Origin: an uncultured Lachnospiraceae bacterium
GTDB lineage: Bacteria > Bacillota > Clostridia > Lachnospirales > Lachnospiraceae
Direction: 5' to 3'
Assembly: GCA_934394565.1 (NCBI GenBank)
Contig: CAKRQV010000008.1
Coordinates: 62,001-126,000, forward strand
Length of the DNA stretch: 64,000 nt
Below, in pieces: positions 17,705-25,482 of this stretch (its first letter is position 1; every line of letters starts with the position of its first letter). The position numbers were made by a program, and so were the translations under genes. The notes beneath the pieces are model-generated. The model was not told the DNA's origin. It was given only the letters and a program-made list of their open reading frames with translations, and searched no databases.

Positions 17705-19414
17705 ATGAAAAAACGAAAAGAGAGCGCCATGCCCTATGCCACAGACCCGCAATACGTGGATCTTCTGTTATCCAATACGCAGAGTGAGGCATTAAGTGAA
17801 TATCTTACAGCCAAAAACATCCCGTTTCAGGATATCAATCCGCTCTATAAACAGATCTGGTATCCCCGGAATCAGTTGCCTTCCCATTTACTGGACGATA
17901 TTCTGTATACTGCACTGCCTAAACTTTATCTGCCACAGACACTGACCGCACTGGAAAATACCGGCATTCTGTCTGTGCAAAACCTGAGCGCACTGCAATT
18001 GAAGGGAGAACATGTACTGATCGGCTGTATCGACAGTGGAATCGCCTATACACATCCGGCCTTTCAAACCCCGGACGGCCATACACGGATCGTAGCACTG
18101 TGGGATCAGACCAGAAATGATCCTATCTCTTCTGCTTCCCCTTTTGGATACGGCACACTGTACCGGGATGCGGCTATCAATGCCGCCCTTCAAAGTCCCG
18201 ATCCCTATGCGATCGTACCAAGCCAGGATACCACCGGTCATGGCACTGCACTGGCCGCAATAGCAGCAGGTAGTGAAAACAGTGCCGCTGCTTTTTCCGG
18301 AGCTGCACCACTGGCACAGCTCGCCATTGTAAAACTGCAAACAGCCAGACCATGGCTGCTGGAACAAGCCTGCCTGTCTCCCGAAACGCCCCTGTATGCG
18401 GAATCAGATATTCTTACCGGTATTTCGTGGCTCCTGATGCTTTCCCGCGAGGAAAAAAAGCCTCTGATCCTCTGTCTGGGATTACAGACCTGGCAGGGAT
18501 CACATAACGGAGACAGTGCACTGGAACGTACCATTGCCTACCTGGCAGATTCTCCGGGAGTCTGCTTTGTCACAGGCACAGGTAACGAAGCAGATCAGCA
18601 GCACCATCATACCTTTCATACAGACAGTACAAAAGCCGAGGCACGCGCAGAACTTCTGGTTTCCGATCAAACACAGGCTTTTTCCATGGAATTATGGGCA
18701 CCACCTGTCTTTTCTTTTCGTCTTTCCCTTACCAGTCCCTCCGGAGACGGGCTGACCGGACTTGTACCCCGGCTTGGCGGACAGCGGCTGTCCTTTCCTC
18801 TGGATCGGAGTATTGTAGATATCCGGTATGAAACATTTCGCAGCGAAAGCGGTAATCAGCTTGTATATCTGCGGTTTTTTACACCCGCTCCCGGAATATG
18901 GACTATTGGCTGTGCCTTGACTTCACCAATTGATGCTTATGTACATCTGTGGCTTCCCCCCACAGTAACTATAAAAGGAGATGTACATTTTTTGCAGCCC
19001 GATCCTTTCACCACAGCTATGGGACCGGCAAATACCGCGTCTGTTCTCTCCGTCTCTGCAGCTCTGACCGGCAACACATCAACACTGAGTGCCTCCGGCA
19101 GAGGCTATACTTTTTCCGGCGGACAGATACCTACACTGGCAGCACCTGGAGAAAATCTGCTCACAGCATCCTATATACAGGGATATCAGACGGTTACCGG
19201 TTCCAGTGCTGCCACTGCTCTGACCGCCGGTGCTGCTGCACTTGTTGCCGACTGGGGACGAACGCTTGATCCACCACATAATCTTTCCACGCAGGATATA
19301 GGTACTTTTCTGCTTAAGGGATGCCAGCAGCCACCACAGGCCAGCTATCCTAACCCACAGTCCGGCTATGGTTTTCTGGATCTTTCCGAAAGTTTTTTCA
19401 GATTTCTTACTTAA
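17705..19414 (+). CDS. S8 family peptidase, Csp-like
   Basis: A 569-residue subtilase with an N-terminal region of about 95 residues before the catalytic domain, no signal peptide, and a large insertion (about 300-440) typical of clostridial Csp-type subtilases. The triad is complete: Asp in LIGCIDSGIAYTHP, His in DTTGHGTALAAIAAG and Ser in VTGSSAATALTAGAAAL (Gly-Ser-Ser instead of the usual Gly-Thr-Ser). Csp proteins process spore-cortex lytic enzymes during germination in Clostridia; whether this one does is inference. The start MKKRKESAM was taken; an ATG eight codons in (MPYATDP) is possible. It points away from the shorter S8 gene and towards the cysteine-rich protein gene. Confidence 0.88.
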   Translation: MKKRKESAMPYATDPQYVDLLLSNTQSEALSEYLTAKNIPFQDINPLYKQIWYPRNQLPSHLLDDILYTALPKLYLPQTLTALENTGILSVQNLSALQLKGEHVLIGCIDSGIAYTHPAFQTPDGHTRIVALWDQTRNDPISSASPFGYGTLYRDAAINAALQSPDPYAIVPSQDTTGHGTALAAIAAGSENSAAAFSGAAPLAQLAIVKLQTARPWLLEQACLSPETPLYAESDILTGISWLLMLSREEKKPLILCLGLQTWQGSHNGDSALERTIAYLADSPGVCFVTGTGNEADQQHHHTFHTDSTKAEARAELLVSDQTQAFSMELWAPPVFSFRLSLTSPSGDGLTGLVPRLGGQRLSFPLDRSIVDIRYETFRSESGNQLVYLRFFTPAPGIWTIGCALTSPIDAYVHLWLPPTVTIKGDVHFLQPDPFTTAMGPANTASVLSVSAALTGNTSTLSASGRGYTFSGGQIPTLAAPGENLLTASYIQGYQTVTGSSAATALTAGAAALVADWGRTLDPPHNLSTQDIGTFLLKGCQQPPQASYPNPQSGYGFLDLSESFFRFLT

Positions 19415-19477
19415 GACAAGGTACTCTTATCCGTATCATTCATACTATGAAGTGTATAGAAAATGGGAGGTTTTACC

Positions 19478-19702
19478 ATGAGTGATTTAGCTGCTACAAA
19501 CTGTGGATGCGGATGTGAGAATTCCGGAGGCATCTCCAATATATTCGGCGGCAATTCCTGCTCTACACTGATTCTTCTGCTGGTACTGCTCAGCTGCTGT
19601 GGAAACAACAATAGCGGCTGTGGATGCGGATTTGATCAGAACAACAGCTGTCTGTGGATCATCCTTCTGCTGTGTTGCTGCGGCAATGGATGCGGCTTCT
19701 GA
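19478..19702 (+). CDS. Cysteine-rich mini-protein (chorion-class high-cysteine type)
   Basis: A 74-residue protein with 13 cysteines. It starts MSDLAATNCGCGCENSGG, runs into a hydrophobic stretch (TLILLLVLLSCCGN), a Gly/Cys segment (SGCGCGF), and a second hydrophobic stretch (LWIILLLCCCGNGCGF). The start is set by GGGAGG seven bases upstream; an in-frame ATG five codons earlier lacks a site. Short Clostridia proteins of this kind are often labelled chorion class high-cysteine HCB protein 13, an insect-derived name without functional meaning. Cross-linking or a spore or membrane location is plausible from composition only. It follows the Csp-like peptidase by 63 bp. Confidence 0.82.
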   Translation: MSDLAATNCGCGCENSGGISNIFGGNSCSTLILLLVLLSCCGNNNSGCGCGFDQNNSCLWIILLLCCCGNGCGF

Positions 19703-19731
19703 TACTCCTGAAAATTTTCACCTGACAAATC

Positions 19732-19773
19732 AACAAACAGGTGCAGACCGTAACGGCTGCACCCGCTTGTTGT
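19732..19773 (+). terminator. Terminator-like hairpin after the cysteine-rich gene
   Basis: A 15-bp stem with two mismatches (AACAAACAGGTGCAG against CTGCACCCGCTTGTT), followed by a weak T-rich tail. It lies 30 bp past the stop codon. Confidence 0.55.
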
Positions 19774-19785
19774 TATCATATACAT

Positions 19786-19812
19786 AAAAACTGGTCCGGT
19801 GGACCAGTTTTT
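19786..19812 (+). repeat. GGTCCGGTGGA hairpin repeat, copy 1
   Basis: A perfect 12-bp stem, AAAAACTGGTCC and GGACCAGTTTTT, with a GGT loop. Related copies lie at 23227-23261 and 61084-61108; all three share GGTCCGGTGGA and are preceded by CATA. The rest of 19813-19890 shows nothing recognisable. Confidence 0.75.
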
Positions 19813-19893
19813 AAATCACCTGCATATATGCTGAAAATTCGTTGGAATATTTTTGGATTGTCATTTTTGTATAGAGCAGCTGTAAAACTTACT

Positions 19894-20040
19894 TCACCCT
19901 TCACGAGAGTTTTCTCTGCTTTTCTTTCCCGGCATTTGTTCAGACATCTTTTCGGTTTTTTTCTTTTGCCTCATGCAGTTTTCATCAATTTCGTAGACCG
20001 TGTTTTTTTCCTTTACCAGACGGATGTGTTGTTTCGGCAT
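19894..20040 (-). CDS. Small basic protein of 48 residues, unknown function
   Basis: A short gene reading MPKQHIRLVKEKNTVYEIDE at its start, then a Lys/Glu/Arg-rich tail (MRQKKKTEKMSEQMPG) and a TGA stop. A good ribosome site (GAGG, seven bases before the ATG) and a balanced, non-repetitive N-terminus support a real gene. No domain is recognised. It lies opposite to its neighbours, between the cysteine-rich gene and the small two-gene operon that follows. A longer plus-strand frame over the same bases is Phe-rich and lacks a ribosome site, so it was not accepted. Confidence 0.6.
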   Translation of the reverse strand: MPKQHIRLVKEKNTVYEIDENCMRQKKKTEKMSEQMPGKKSRENSREG

Positions 20041-20134
20041 AAATTATCCTCTTTTTTCCAGTGTATGTAAAAACATACAGATTTGCTACTAATAAACCGG
20101 CCTCCAGCTACATAGAGTAATAAAAAAGGTCTTT

Positions 20135-20515
20135 ATGGATAAGACAGACCATATTCCCATGACCCCCTTAGACTGTATTGTCTCTGACGATCAAATGCAG
20201 ATGCTCAAAACCATACTGCCCTATCTGCCTCCTGCACAGGCAAAGCTCCTGGCAATACTGACCAAATGGCAGGAACTGACCCGCGTACTTGAGATGTATC
20301 CAGACCAGACAGATACCCTGCAGGCCATGAGCACGTCCTTTAAGCCCCCCGACGAGACACAGCTTCTGGATGAGCTGAAACTCTATGGTGGGAAAAAAGG
20401 AAAACAGCTGGCAGATGGCGTTACACAGATGCTGGATATGTTTCAACTGATCTCACTGATGCAGGTCATGGACAGTGAAAAGAAGGAGGAAGATAATGAA
20501 ACAGGGATGGATTGA
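20135..20515 (+). CDS. Small helical protein, unknown function
   Basis: A 126-residue protein, largely helical and Met/Leu-rich, with DQMQMLKTILPYLPPAQAKLLAILTKW near its start (about 20-46), a loop with Pro-Pro-Asp, and a C-terminal helix ending in a charged tail. No membrane segment or known motif is visible. It overlaps the next gene by 20 bp, so the two are translated together. Pairs of small helical proteins of this appearance occur in Clostridia as uncharacterised genes, as far as I recall; a sporulation link is only suggested by the neighbourhood. Confidence 0.7.
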   Translation: MDKTDHIPMTPLDCIVSDDQMQMLKTILPYLPPAQAKLLAILTKWQELTRVLEMYPDQTDTLQAMSTSFKPPDETQLLDELKLYGGKKGKQLADGVTQMLDMFQLISLMQVMDSEKKEEDNETGMD

Positions 20516-20768
20516 TGACAAAAGACTGACAGATATTCCGCACAAAAAGCTGGAACAGCTGAAGGCACTGGCAGATGCCACTGACCGCGCAGACAGGAAT
20601 AAACAGATGCAGACGCTGACAGATCTGATCCGACATCCGCAAAGGCTGCAGTTTCATTTTACACCGAAGGAACTGGATACTCTCTTTTTTGTATTAAAAG
20701 AATACGCATCACCTGCGGAGCTTGCGCTTCTCTCTCAGGCAATGCGTAAATTTCAAAAAAAAGAATAA
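20496..20768 (+). CDS. Small helical partner protein, unknown function
   Basis: A 90-residue charged helical protein starting MKQGWIDDKRLTDIPHKKL, with a C-terminal block HFTPKELDTLFFVLKEYASP followed by AELALLSQAM. The ATG is fixed by AGGAGG six bases upstream inside the end of the preceding gene. The later block resembles the pattern of small Clostridia proteins in which a helix-Pro-helix segment precedes a conserved Ser-Pro-x-Glu turn; this is recollection, not a search result. It converges on cinA, with a 32-bp gap and no clear terminator. Confidence 0.7.
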   Translation: MKQGWIDDKRLTDIPHKKLEQLKALADATDRADRNKQMQTLTDLIRHPQRLQFHFTPKELDTLFFVLKEYASPAELALLSQAMRKFQKKE

Positions 20769-20800
20769 CAATAAAAATTTCAGCCGATCAGAATCTCAAA

Positions 20801-21307
20801 TCAGTTTGCCAGAATACAGTGTTCCGCAAGTACCAGTGCTTCCTGCACCGACTGCGCACGGATCTCACTTCGGTCACCTTCAAACTGACATCGAATGACC
20901 TTTGTCTTGCCCTGAAAGCAGCAGCCGATATAGACAAGACCGACCGGTTTTTCCTCTGTACCGCCATCCGGTCCGGCAATGCCGGTCACAGAGAGTGCCA
21001 CATCGGCTTTGGCCGCTTTCAGGCAACCACAGCACATTTCCTTAGCCGTCTGTTTACTGACAGCGCCATATTCTTTCAGCGTTGTTTTCTTTACACCGAG
21101 ATTTTTTCTCTTGGCTTTATTGGAGTAAGTGACATATCCTTCTTCGAACACTTCTGAAGCCCCCGGTACATTGACCAGTGTGGCTGCGACCAGACCGCCG
21201 GTACAGGATTCTGCTGTGGAAATTTTTAATCCACGTTCCAGCAAAAGTGAAATCACACGCTCCTCCGGACGTTTTTCGATTTTTGTTTTTTCCGTTGTCT
21301 CACCCAT
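20801..21307 (-). CDS. CinA C-terminal-domain protein, nicotinamide-nucleotide amidase
   Basis: A 168-residue stand-alone CinA C-terminal domain (PncC-type). The signature STAESCTGGLVAATLVNVPG carries the proposed nucleophile Ser; ALSVTGIAGPDGGTEEKPVGLVYIG is the second conserved block. PncC deamidates nicotinamide mononucleotide to nicotinic acid mononucleotide, recycling pyridine nucleotides. It lacks the N-terminal COG1058 domain of full-length CinA. It is the last gene of rimO-pgsA-cinA, 12 bp after pgsA, with AGGAGG before the ATG. Confidence 0.9.
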   Translation of the reverse strand: MGETTEKTKIEKRPEERVISLLLERGLKISTAESCTGGLVAATLVNVPGASEVFEEGYVTYSNKAKRKNLGVKKTTLKEYGAVSKQTAKEMCCGCLKAAKADVALSVTGIAGPDGGTEEKPVGLVYIGCCFQGKTKVIRCQFEGDRSEIRAQSVQEALVLAEHCILAN

Positions 21308-21319
21308 ACGAAAACCTCC

Positions 21320-21868
21320 TTAGTCCTGCATGGAAAGTACCTGTCTGTTGGTATACAGGTAATCTACAAGAGAAATAATCGTCAAAATCAGTGACAGCCA
21401 GATCAAAACTGTACCGATCATATCAAATATGCCTCCAAAATCAGCAATCAGCACAATGATCATGATCATCTGGCAGACAGTCTTTAACTTGCCCCAGATA
21501 CCTGCAGCGATCACAATCCCATTATCAGAAGCTACCAGACGGAAACCACTGATGATAAATTCACGGGCAATGATGATCATGACGATCCATGTCGGAATCA
21601 TGTCCATATCAACAAATGCGATCAATGCGGAACATACCAGCAGTTTGTCTGCCAGCGGATCCATAAATTTACCAAAATTAGTGACCAGGTTATATTTTCG
21701 GGCAATCTTTCCATCCAGCATATCCGTCAGGGACGCAATGATAAAAATAGCCAGCGCGATCCATTTTGTACCCGGTATATGGAACGCATCCATCAGAAAA
21801 GCTACAAAAAACGGGATCAGAATGACCCTGAGTATCGTCAGTTTATTCGGCAGATTCATCGTCTTCAT
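21320..21868 (-). CDS. pgsA: CDP-diacylglycerol-glycerol-3-phosphate 3-phosphatidyltransferase
   Basis: A 182-residue membrane enzyme with the CDP-alcohol phosphotransferase motif DMLDGKIARKYNLVTNFGKF, continuing into MDPLADK (about 48-74). It makes phosphatidylglycerol phosphate, the first step to phosphatidylglycerol and cardiolipin. Five to six membrane helices can be seen. The gene overlaps the end of rimO by 26 bp, with AGGAG nine bases before the first ATG inside rimO, so expression is coupled. A second ATG three codons later is possible. Confidence 0.94.
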   Translation of the reverse strand: MKTMNLPNKLTILRVILIPFFVAFLMDAFHIPGTKWIALAIFIIASLTDMLDGKIARKYNLVTNFGKFMDPLADKLLVCSALIAFVDMDMIPTWIVMIIIAREFIISGFRLVASDNGIVIAAGIWGKLKTVCQMIMIIVLIADFGGIFDMIGTVLIWLSLILTIISLVDYLYTNRQVLSMQD

Positions 21869-23192
21869 CGTACAATTCTCCTATCAGATCATATTCCATG
21901 GCAGCTTTGATATACACCTTCACAAACGTTCCGGACATCAGATCCGCTGTCACATTCTGTATAAACACATAGCCGTCCACCCCCGGTGCATCCGCATAAG
22001 AACGGGCAATGTAAGCATCCTCATCCGCCACTTTGCCTTCGATCACAACATCCATCACAGTGCCGACACGGTTTTCTCCCTTATCCAGAGAAATGTCCTG
22101 CTGCAGCTCCATAATGCGGTCGCGGCGGGCGGCTTTCACCTCTTCATTGATCTGGTCCGGCATGGAGGCAGCCGGTGTACCGTCTTCACGGGAATATGTA
22201 AATACACCCAACCGGTCAAATTCCATCTCATCAACAAAATCCAGGACTTCATTGTGGTCTTCTTCTGTTTCTCCCGGAAAACCGGTGATCAGCGTGGTGC
22301 GAAGTACAATATCCGGAATCTCTTTCCTGAGCTTTTGGATCAGTTCGACAAGTCCGGCTTTTGTCATGCGGCGGCCCATGCGTTTTAAAATCGTATCGCT
22401 CGCATGCTGGATCGGCAGATCCAGATAATGACAGATCTTTGACTCTGTTTTCATCGTCTCGATCAGTTCAGGATAGATCTCTTCCGGATAGCAGTAGAGT
22501 ACACGGATCCATACGAGATCTTCCAGCTTACAGAGCTCTTTCAGCAACTTATGCAATGATTTTTCCCCATAGAGGTCCACGCCGTAGATCGTCGTCTCCT
22601 GTGCCACAAGGATCAGCTCCTGTACACCCTGATCAACCAGGTCCTTTGCTTCCGCCAGCAGCTGTTCCATCGGTACACTGCGGTAGGGACCACGAAGGGA
22701 CGGGATCACACAGTAGGTACAGTGCTTGTCGCAGCCCTCTGCTATTTTCAGGTAGGCATAATGACCACCTGTCGTCAGCATACGTTTGCTTTTTTGCTCC
22801 GGCAGTCCGGTCAGCGGCGCATATTCTGACACCCGGGAACCTTCGAGTACTTTATCAAGGATCGGAATCAGCTGATCGGTACTGTTCGTACCAAATACAG
22901 CATCCACTTCCGGCAGTTCTTTTAAAATATCGTCTTTAAACCTCTGGGCCAGACATCCGGTCACCAGAAGTGCCTTACAGGTACCCTGCTTTTTATATTC
23001 GGACATTTCCAGAAGCATCTGGACACTTTCATCCATCGCATCATGAATGAAGCTGCAGGTATTGACCACGATCACATCTGCCTTTGACTCATCATCAGTG
23101 ACCGTAAAGCCTCTGTCTGCCAGTGCTCCCAGCATCTGTTCAGAATCCACCAGGTTTTTATCGCACCCCAGTGAAACAAATAATACGTTCAT
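21843..23192 (-). CDS. rimO: Ribosomal protein S12 methylthiotransferase
   Basis: A 449-residue radical-SAM methylthiotransferase. The N-terminal UPF0004 domain supplies Cys residues for one 4Fe-4S cluster (SLGCDKN, NTCSFI, GCLAQR). The radical-SAM cluster motif is CDKHCTYC (about 150-157). A C-terminal TRAM domain follows (about 380-445). It methylthiolates the aspartate of ribosomal protein S12. The start MNVLFVSLGCDKN with AGGAG upstream was chosen; the open frame reaches 23435 but that extension translates the intergenic hairpin repeat and terminator and is not credible. Confidence 0.95.
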   Translation of the reverse strand: MNVLFVSLGCDKNLVDSEQMLGALADRGFTVTDDESKADVIVVNTCSFIHDAMDESVQMLLEMSEYKKQGTCKALLVTGCLAQRFKDDILKELPEVDAVFGTNSTDQLIPILDKVLEGSRVSEYAPLTGLPEQKSKRMLTTGGHYAYLKIAEGCDKHCTYCVIPSLRGPYRSVPMEQLLAEAKDLVDQGVQELILVAQETTIYGVDLYGEKSLHKLLKELCKLEDLVWIRVLYCYPEEIYPELIETMKTESKICHYLDLPIQHASDTILKRMGRRMTKAGLVELIQKLRKEIPDIVLRTTLITGFPGETEEDHNEVLDFVDEMEFDRLGVFTYSREDGTPAASMPDQINEEVKAARRDRIMELQQDISLDKGENRVGTVMDVVIEGKVADEDAYIARSYADAPGVDGYVFIQNVTADLMSGTFVKVYIKAAMEYDLIGELYDEDDESAE

Positions 23193-23226
23193 ATCTTTCT
23201 CCTGTACTTGTGTGGCTTTATAACAC

Positions 23227-23261
23227 AAAACGAGTCCACCGGACCAGTTTTTTATATGCAT
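23227..23261 (-). repeat. GGTCCGGTGGA hairpin repeat, copy 2
   Basis: Read on the minus strand it is CATATAAAAAACTGGTCC-GGT-GGACTCGTTTT. The stem is kept by a G-T wobble, with one internal mismatch, relative to copy 1. It lies between the rpoZ terminator and rimO. Confidence 0.7.
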
Positions 23262-23267
23262 GACAAC

Positions 23268-23335
23268 AAAAAAGGGATACTTCAGACCGTCTCTGTCATA
23301 AGGATATGACAAAACACAGCCTGAAGCAGCCCTGT
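23268..23335 (-). terminator. Terminator after rpoZ
   Basis: On the minus strand a long hairpin (AGGGCTGCTTCAG against CTGAAGTATCCCT, with an inner TGTCATA/TATGACA stem) is followed by TTTTTT. Confidence 0.75.
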
Positions 23336-23340
23336 TTTTC

Positions 23341-23682
23341 TTACTCTTCTTCAGCTGTTGCAGTTGTCTCTTCTGTTGTCTCAGCAGTCTCTGCAGATCC
23401 GGCTTCGTCTGTGATCTCTTCCGTTCTGTCCTCAAATTCTTCCTCTGTATATGGAAGAATTTTTACCTTTCCTGTATACAGCTCTTTAACAGCGGTAGAC
23501 AGCGGTTTGTCAACAACATACTCATTGTCATCGAGAAGGGACTCTTCACCGGCAATCAGCTGGCGTGCTCTTTTACTGGTGGCCAGCACGATAGAGTAAC
23601 GGCTGTTTACGATCGGCTCCTCATCCGGCTCCGCATTGCTGTTTACGACCTGCATTAATTCTGAATAAGATGGATGGATCAT
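23341..23682 (-). CDS. rpoZ: RNA polymerase omega subunit, long acidic tail
   Basis: A 113-residue omega subunit. Family blocks are MIHPSYSELMQVV, SRYSIVLATSKRARQLIAGE and KPLSTAVKELYTGKVKI. Residues from about 80 to the end are an acidic Glu/Thr/Ala-rich tail (EEITDEAGSAETAETTEETT), longer than in the Bacillus protein. It stabilises the beta-prime subunit. It closes the yicC-remA-gmk-rpoZ group, 14 bp after gmk. Confidence 0.92.
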   Translation of the reverse strand: MIHPSYSELMQVVNSNAEPDEEPIVNSRYSIVLATSKRARQLIAGEESLLDDNEYVVDKPLSTAVKELYTGKVKILPYTEEEFEDRTEEITDEAGSAETAETTEETTATAEEE

Positions 23683-23696
23683 AGTTTAACTCTCCT

Positions 23697-24323
23697 TTAT
23701 TTGTTGATTTCCTGTAATTCCTGTTTGATAGTTTCGGTAAAGGCCTTATGCAGCCCCATTTTTTTATGAGACTGTACGATCAGCTCATGAAGTTCTCTGG
23801 TGCTTTCTTCAAGATCATCATTGATCAGCAGATAATCATAAAAATCCATCAGATCAGCTTCTTCCTGGGCACGTTTCATACGGCCTGCGATCACTTCCTG
23901 TGTCTCTGTACCACGTCCTTCAAGACGTTTTTTTAATTCTGCAGCACTTGGTGGTGCTACAAAAATGGTCACAGCATCCGGAAACAGCTTTTTCACATTC
24001 ATCGCGCCCTGTACTTCAATTTCCAGGATCACATCTTTTCCGGCAGACAGGCAGTCTTCTACGTACTTTTTCGGGGTTCCGTAGTAATTGCCTACATACT
24101 GTGCATATTCGATAAACGCATCTTCTGCGATCATCTGCTCAAATTTTTCTCTGGTAAGAAAGAAATACTCTCTGCCGTCAACTTCCCCTTCTCTTGGCTG
24201 TCTTGTAGTAGCCGAGATACTTAAGGCATAGGACTCGTGGTCTCTCAAAAGAGCCTTCATCAATGTGCCTTTTCCTGCACCGGAAAATCCGGACACAACA
24301 GCAAGTACACCTTTTTGCATCAT
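23697..24323 (-). CDS. gmk: Guanylate kinase
   Basis: A 208-residue P-loop kinase with VVSGFSGAGKGTLMKALL (about 9-26), the GMP-binding SISATTRQPREGEVDGREYFF and the lid region KKRLEGRGTETQEVIAGRM. It converts GMP to GDP using ATP. Its ATG overlaps the remA stop codon (ATGA), giving tight coupling. Confidence 0.97.
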   Translation of the reverse strand: MMQKGVLAVVSGFSGAGKGTLMKALLRDHESYALSISATTRQPREGEVDGREYFFLTREKFEQMIAEDAFIEYAQYVGNYYGTPKKYVEDCLSAGKDVILEIEVQGAMNVKKLFPDAVTIFVAPPSAAELKKRLEGRGTETQEVIAGRMKRAQEEADLMDFYDYLLINDDLEESTRELHELIVQSHKKMGLHKAFTETIKQELQEINK

Positions 24324-24586
24324 TTCTTCTCTCCCTTGTCATTGATGTTTATATCATTGCAACGCTTGGTGATCGTATCCGGCTGCAAGGCCGAAAGAAC
24401 CAGACGGGCCTCCTCGCATACGATCACAGACTTTGTTTTTCGCCCCTGCGTTGCATCTACAACACGGTCTTCTTCACGGGCATGCTGTACCATACGTTTG
24501 ATCGGTGCGGCATCTGGATTGACGACGCACTGGATCTTATCTGCATTGACAGCATTGCCAAATCCTATATTGATCAGTTTTGCCAC
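24320..24586 (-). CDS. remA: RemA-type regulator (DUF370)
   Basis: An 88-residue protein of the RemA/YlzA family, with INIGFGNAVNADKIQCVVNP and VVDATQGRKTKSVIVCEE. In Bacillus RemA is a DNA-binding activator of biofilm-matrix operons encoded at the same position upstream of gmk. The start is GTG with AGAGGT six bases upstream; an overlapping ATG two bases before is out of frame. The yicC stop is 11 bp upstream. Confidence 0.93.
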   Translation of the reverse strand: MAKLINIGFGNAVNADKIQCVVNPDAAPIKRMVQHAREEDRVVDATQGRKTKSVIVCEEARLVLSALQPDTITKRCNDININDKGEKK

Positions 24587-24597
24587 ATTCAGACCTC

Positions 24598-25482
24598 TTA
24601 TTCGATATTCTGGATCTGTTCACGGATTTTTTCGATCTCGGTCTTCAGATCTATGCCAAGATCTGTCGTTGTCAGATCATTGGCTTTTGAAAGGATCGTA
24701 TTGGCCTCACGGTTCATTTCCTGTGCCATAAAGTCAAGTTTACGTCCAATACCGTTGCCCTCGGCCAGTACCTGTTTCATATGCGATACATGGCTTTTTA
24801 AACGGACAGTCTCTTCGTCAGTACAGATCTTATCCGCATACAGAACGACCTCTGCAGCGATACGGCCTTCATCAAGCTGCGTATCCTGCAACACTTCCCT
24901 GACTTTTGTCTCTATGCGTTCTCTGTAGGCTTTTAGAAGCTCCGGTCCACGCTCTTCAACCTGTGTTACCAGAGCCAGCATACCATCAAGTTTCTGCTCC
25001 AGATCTGCGGCAAGATTGGCTCCTTCACGCTCTCTGGATGCTCTGAAAGCTTCACCTGCTTTTCTGAGAGCGGCCTCCATACCTTTCCAGATTTCTTCTT
25101 CATCGAGTTCCGGATCTTCCATGGTCAGGACATCCGGCATACGGCCGAGAACAGATACCGTCACATCATTTGGGATGGAATAACGCTCAGCCATCTGGGC
25201 AAAGTACCCCATGTAGGCATCAGCGGCCTTGCCATTGAACTGCAGAATACTGCAATCCTCTGTCAGTTCTTCATAAGTAATAAATACATCCACTTTTCCG
25301 CGGCTCATGTACTCTTTTAACAGCGTACGGATCTGTGCCTCGTAAAAGCTGAATTTCTTTGGTGTCTTAATATTGAAGTCCAGATAACGGTGATTAACGG
25401 ATTTGATCTCCACCGTGATCTTTCTGGTAGCATCCTGATATTCGGCTCTGCCGAATCCTGTCATACTTTTGATCATCGTCAT
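24598..25482 (-). CDS. YicC/YloC-family endoribonuclease
   Basis: A 294-residue protein with the family N-terminus IKSMTGFGRAEYQDATRKI, the segment EIKSVNHRYLDFNIKTPK and the C-terminal KLDFMAQEMNREANTILSKA. YicC in E. coli is an endoribonuclease acting on small RNAs; the Gram-positive YloC is placed in the same family. It leads the yicC-remA-gmk-rpoZ group. Two in-frame ATGs two codons apart are possible and neither has a strong ribosome site. The 256-bp gap to the divergent rqcH holds no gene. Confidence 0.93.
   Translation of the reverse strand: MTMIKSMTGFGRAEYQDATRKITVEIKSVNHRYLDFNIKTPKKFSFYEAQIRTLLKEYMSRGKVDVFITYEELTEDCSILQFNGKAADAYMGYFAQMAERYSIPNDVTVSVLGRMPDVLTMEDPELDEEEIWKGMEAALRKAGEAFRASREREGANLAADLEQKLDGMLALVTQVEERGPELLKAYRERIETKVREVLQDTQLDEGRIAAEVVLYADKICTDEETVRLKSHVSHMKQVLAEGNGIGRKLDFMAQEMNREANTILSKANDLTTTDLGIDLKTEIEKIREQIQNIE

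Noticed and set aside
17577..17792. Minus-strand 71-codon frame upstream of the short S8 peptidase, considered as a frameshifted N-terminus
   Set aside because: Its sequence does not resemble a subtilase pro-domain and a stop lies close upstream in the peptidase frame; the short start is accepted.
19741..20070. Plus-strand frame of 109 codons over the first hairpin repeat
   Set aside because: Begins inside a terminator, translates the repeat and overlaps the better-supported 48-residue gene on the other strand.
23193..23435. Possible N-terminal extension of RimO
   Set aside because: It translates the rpoZ terminator and the repeat; the internal ATG has AGGAG and gives the normal family start.
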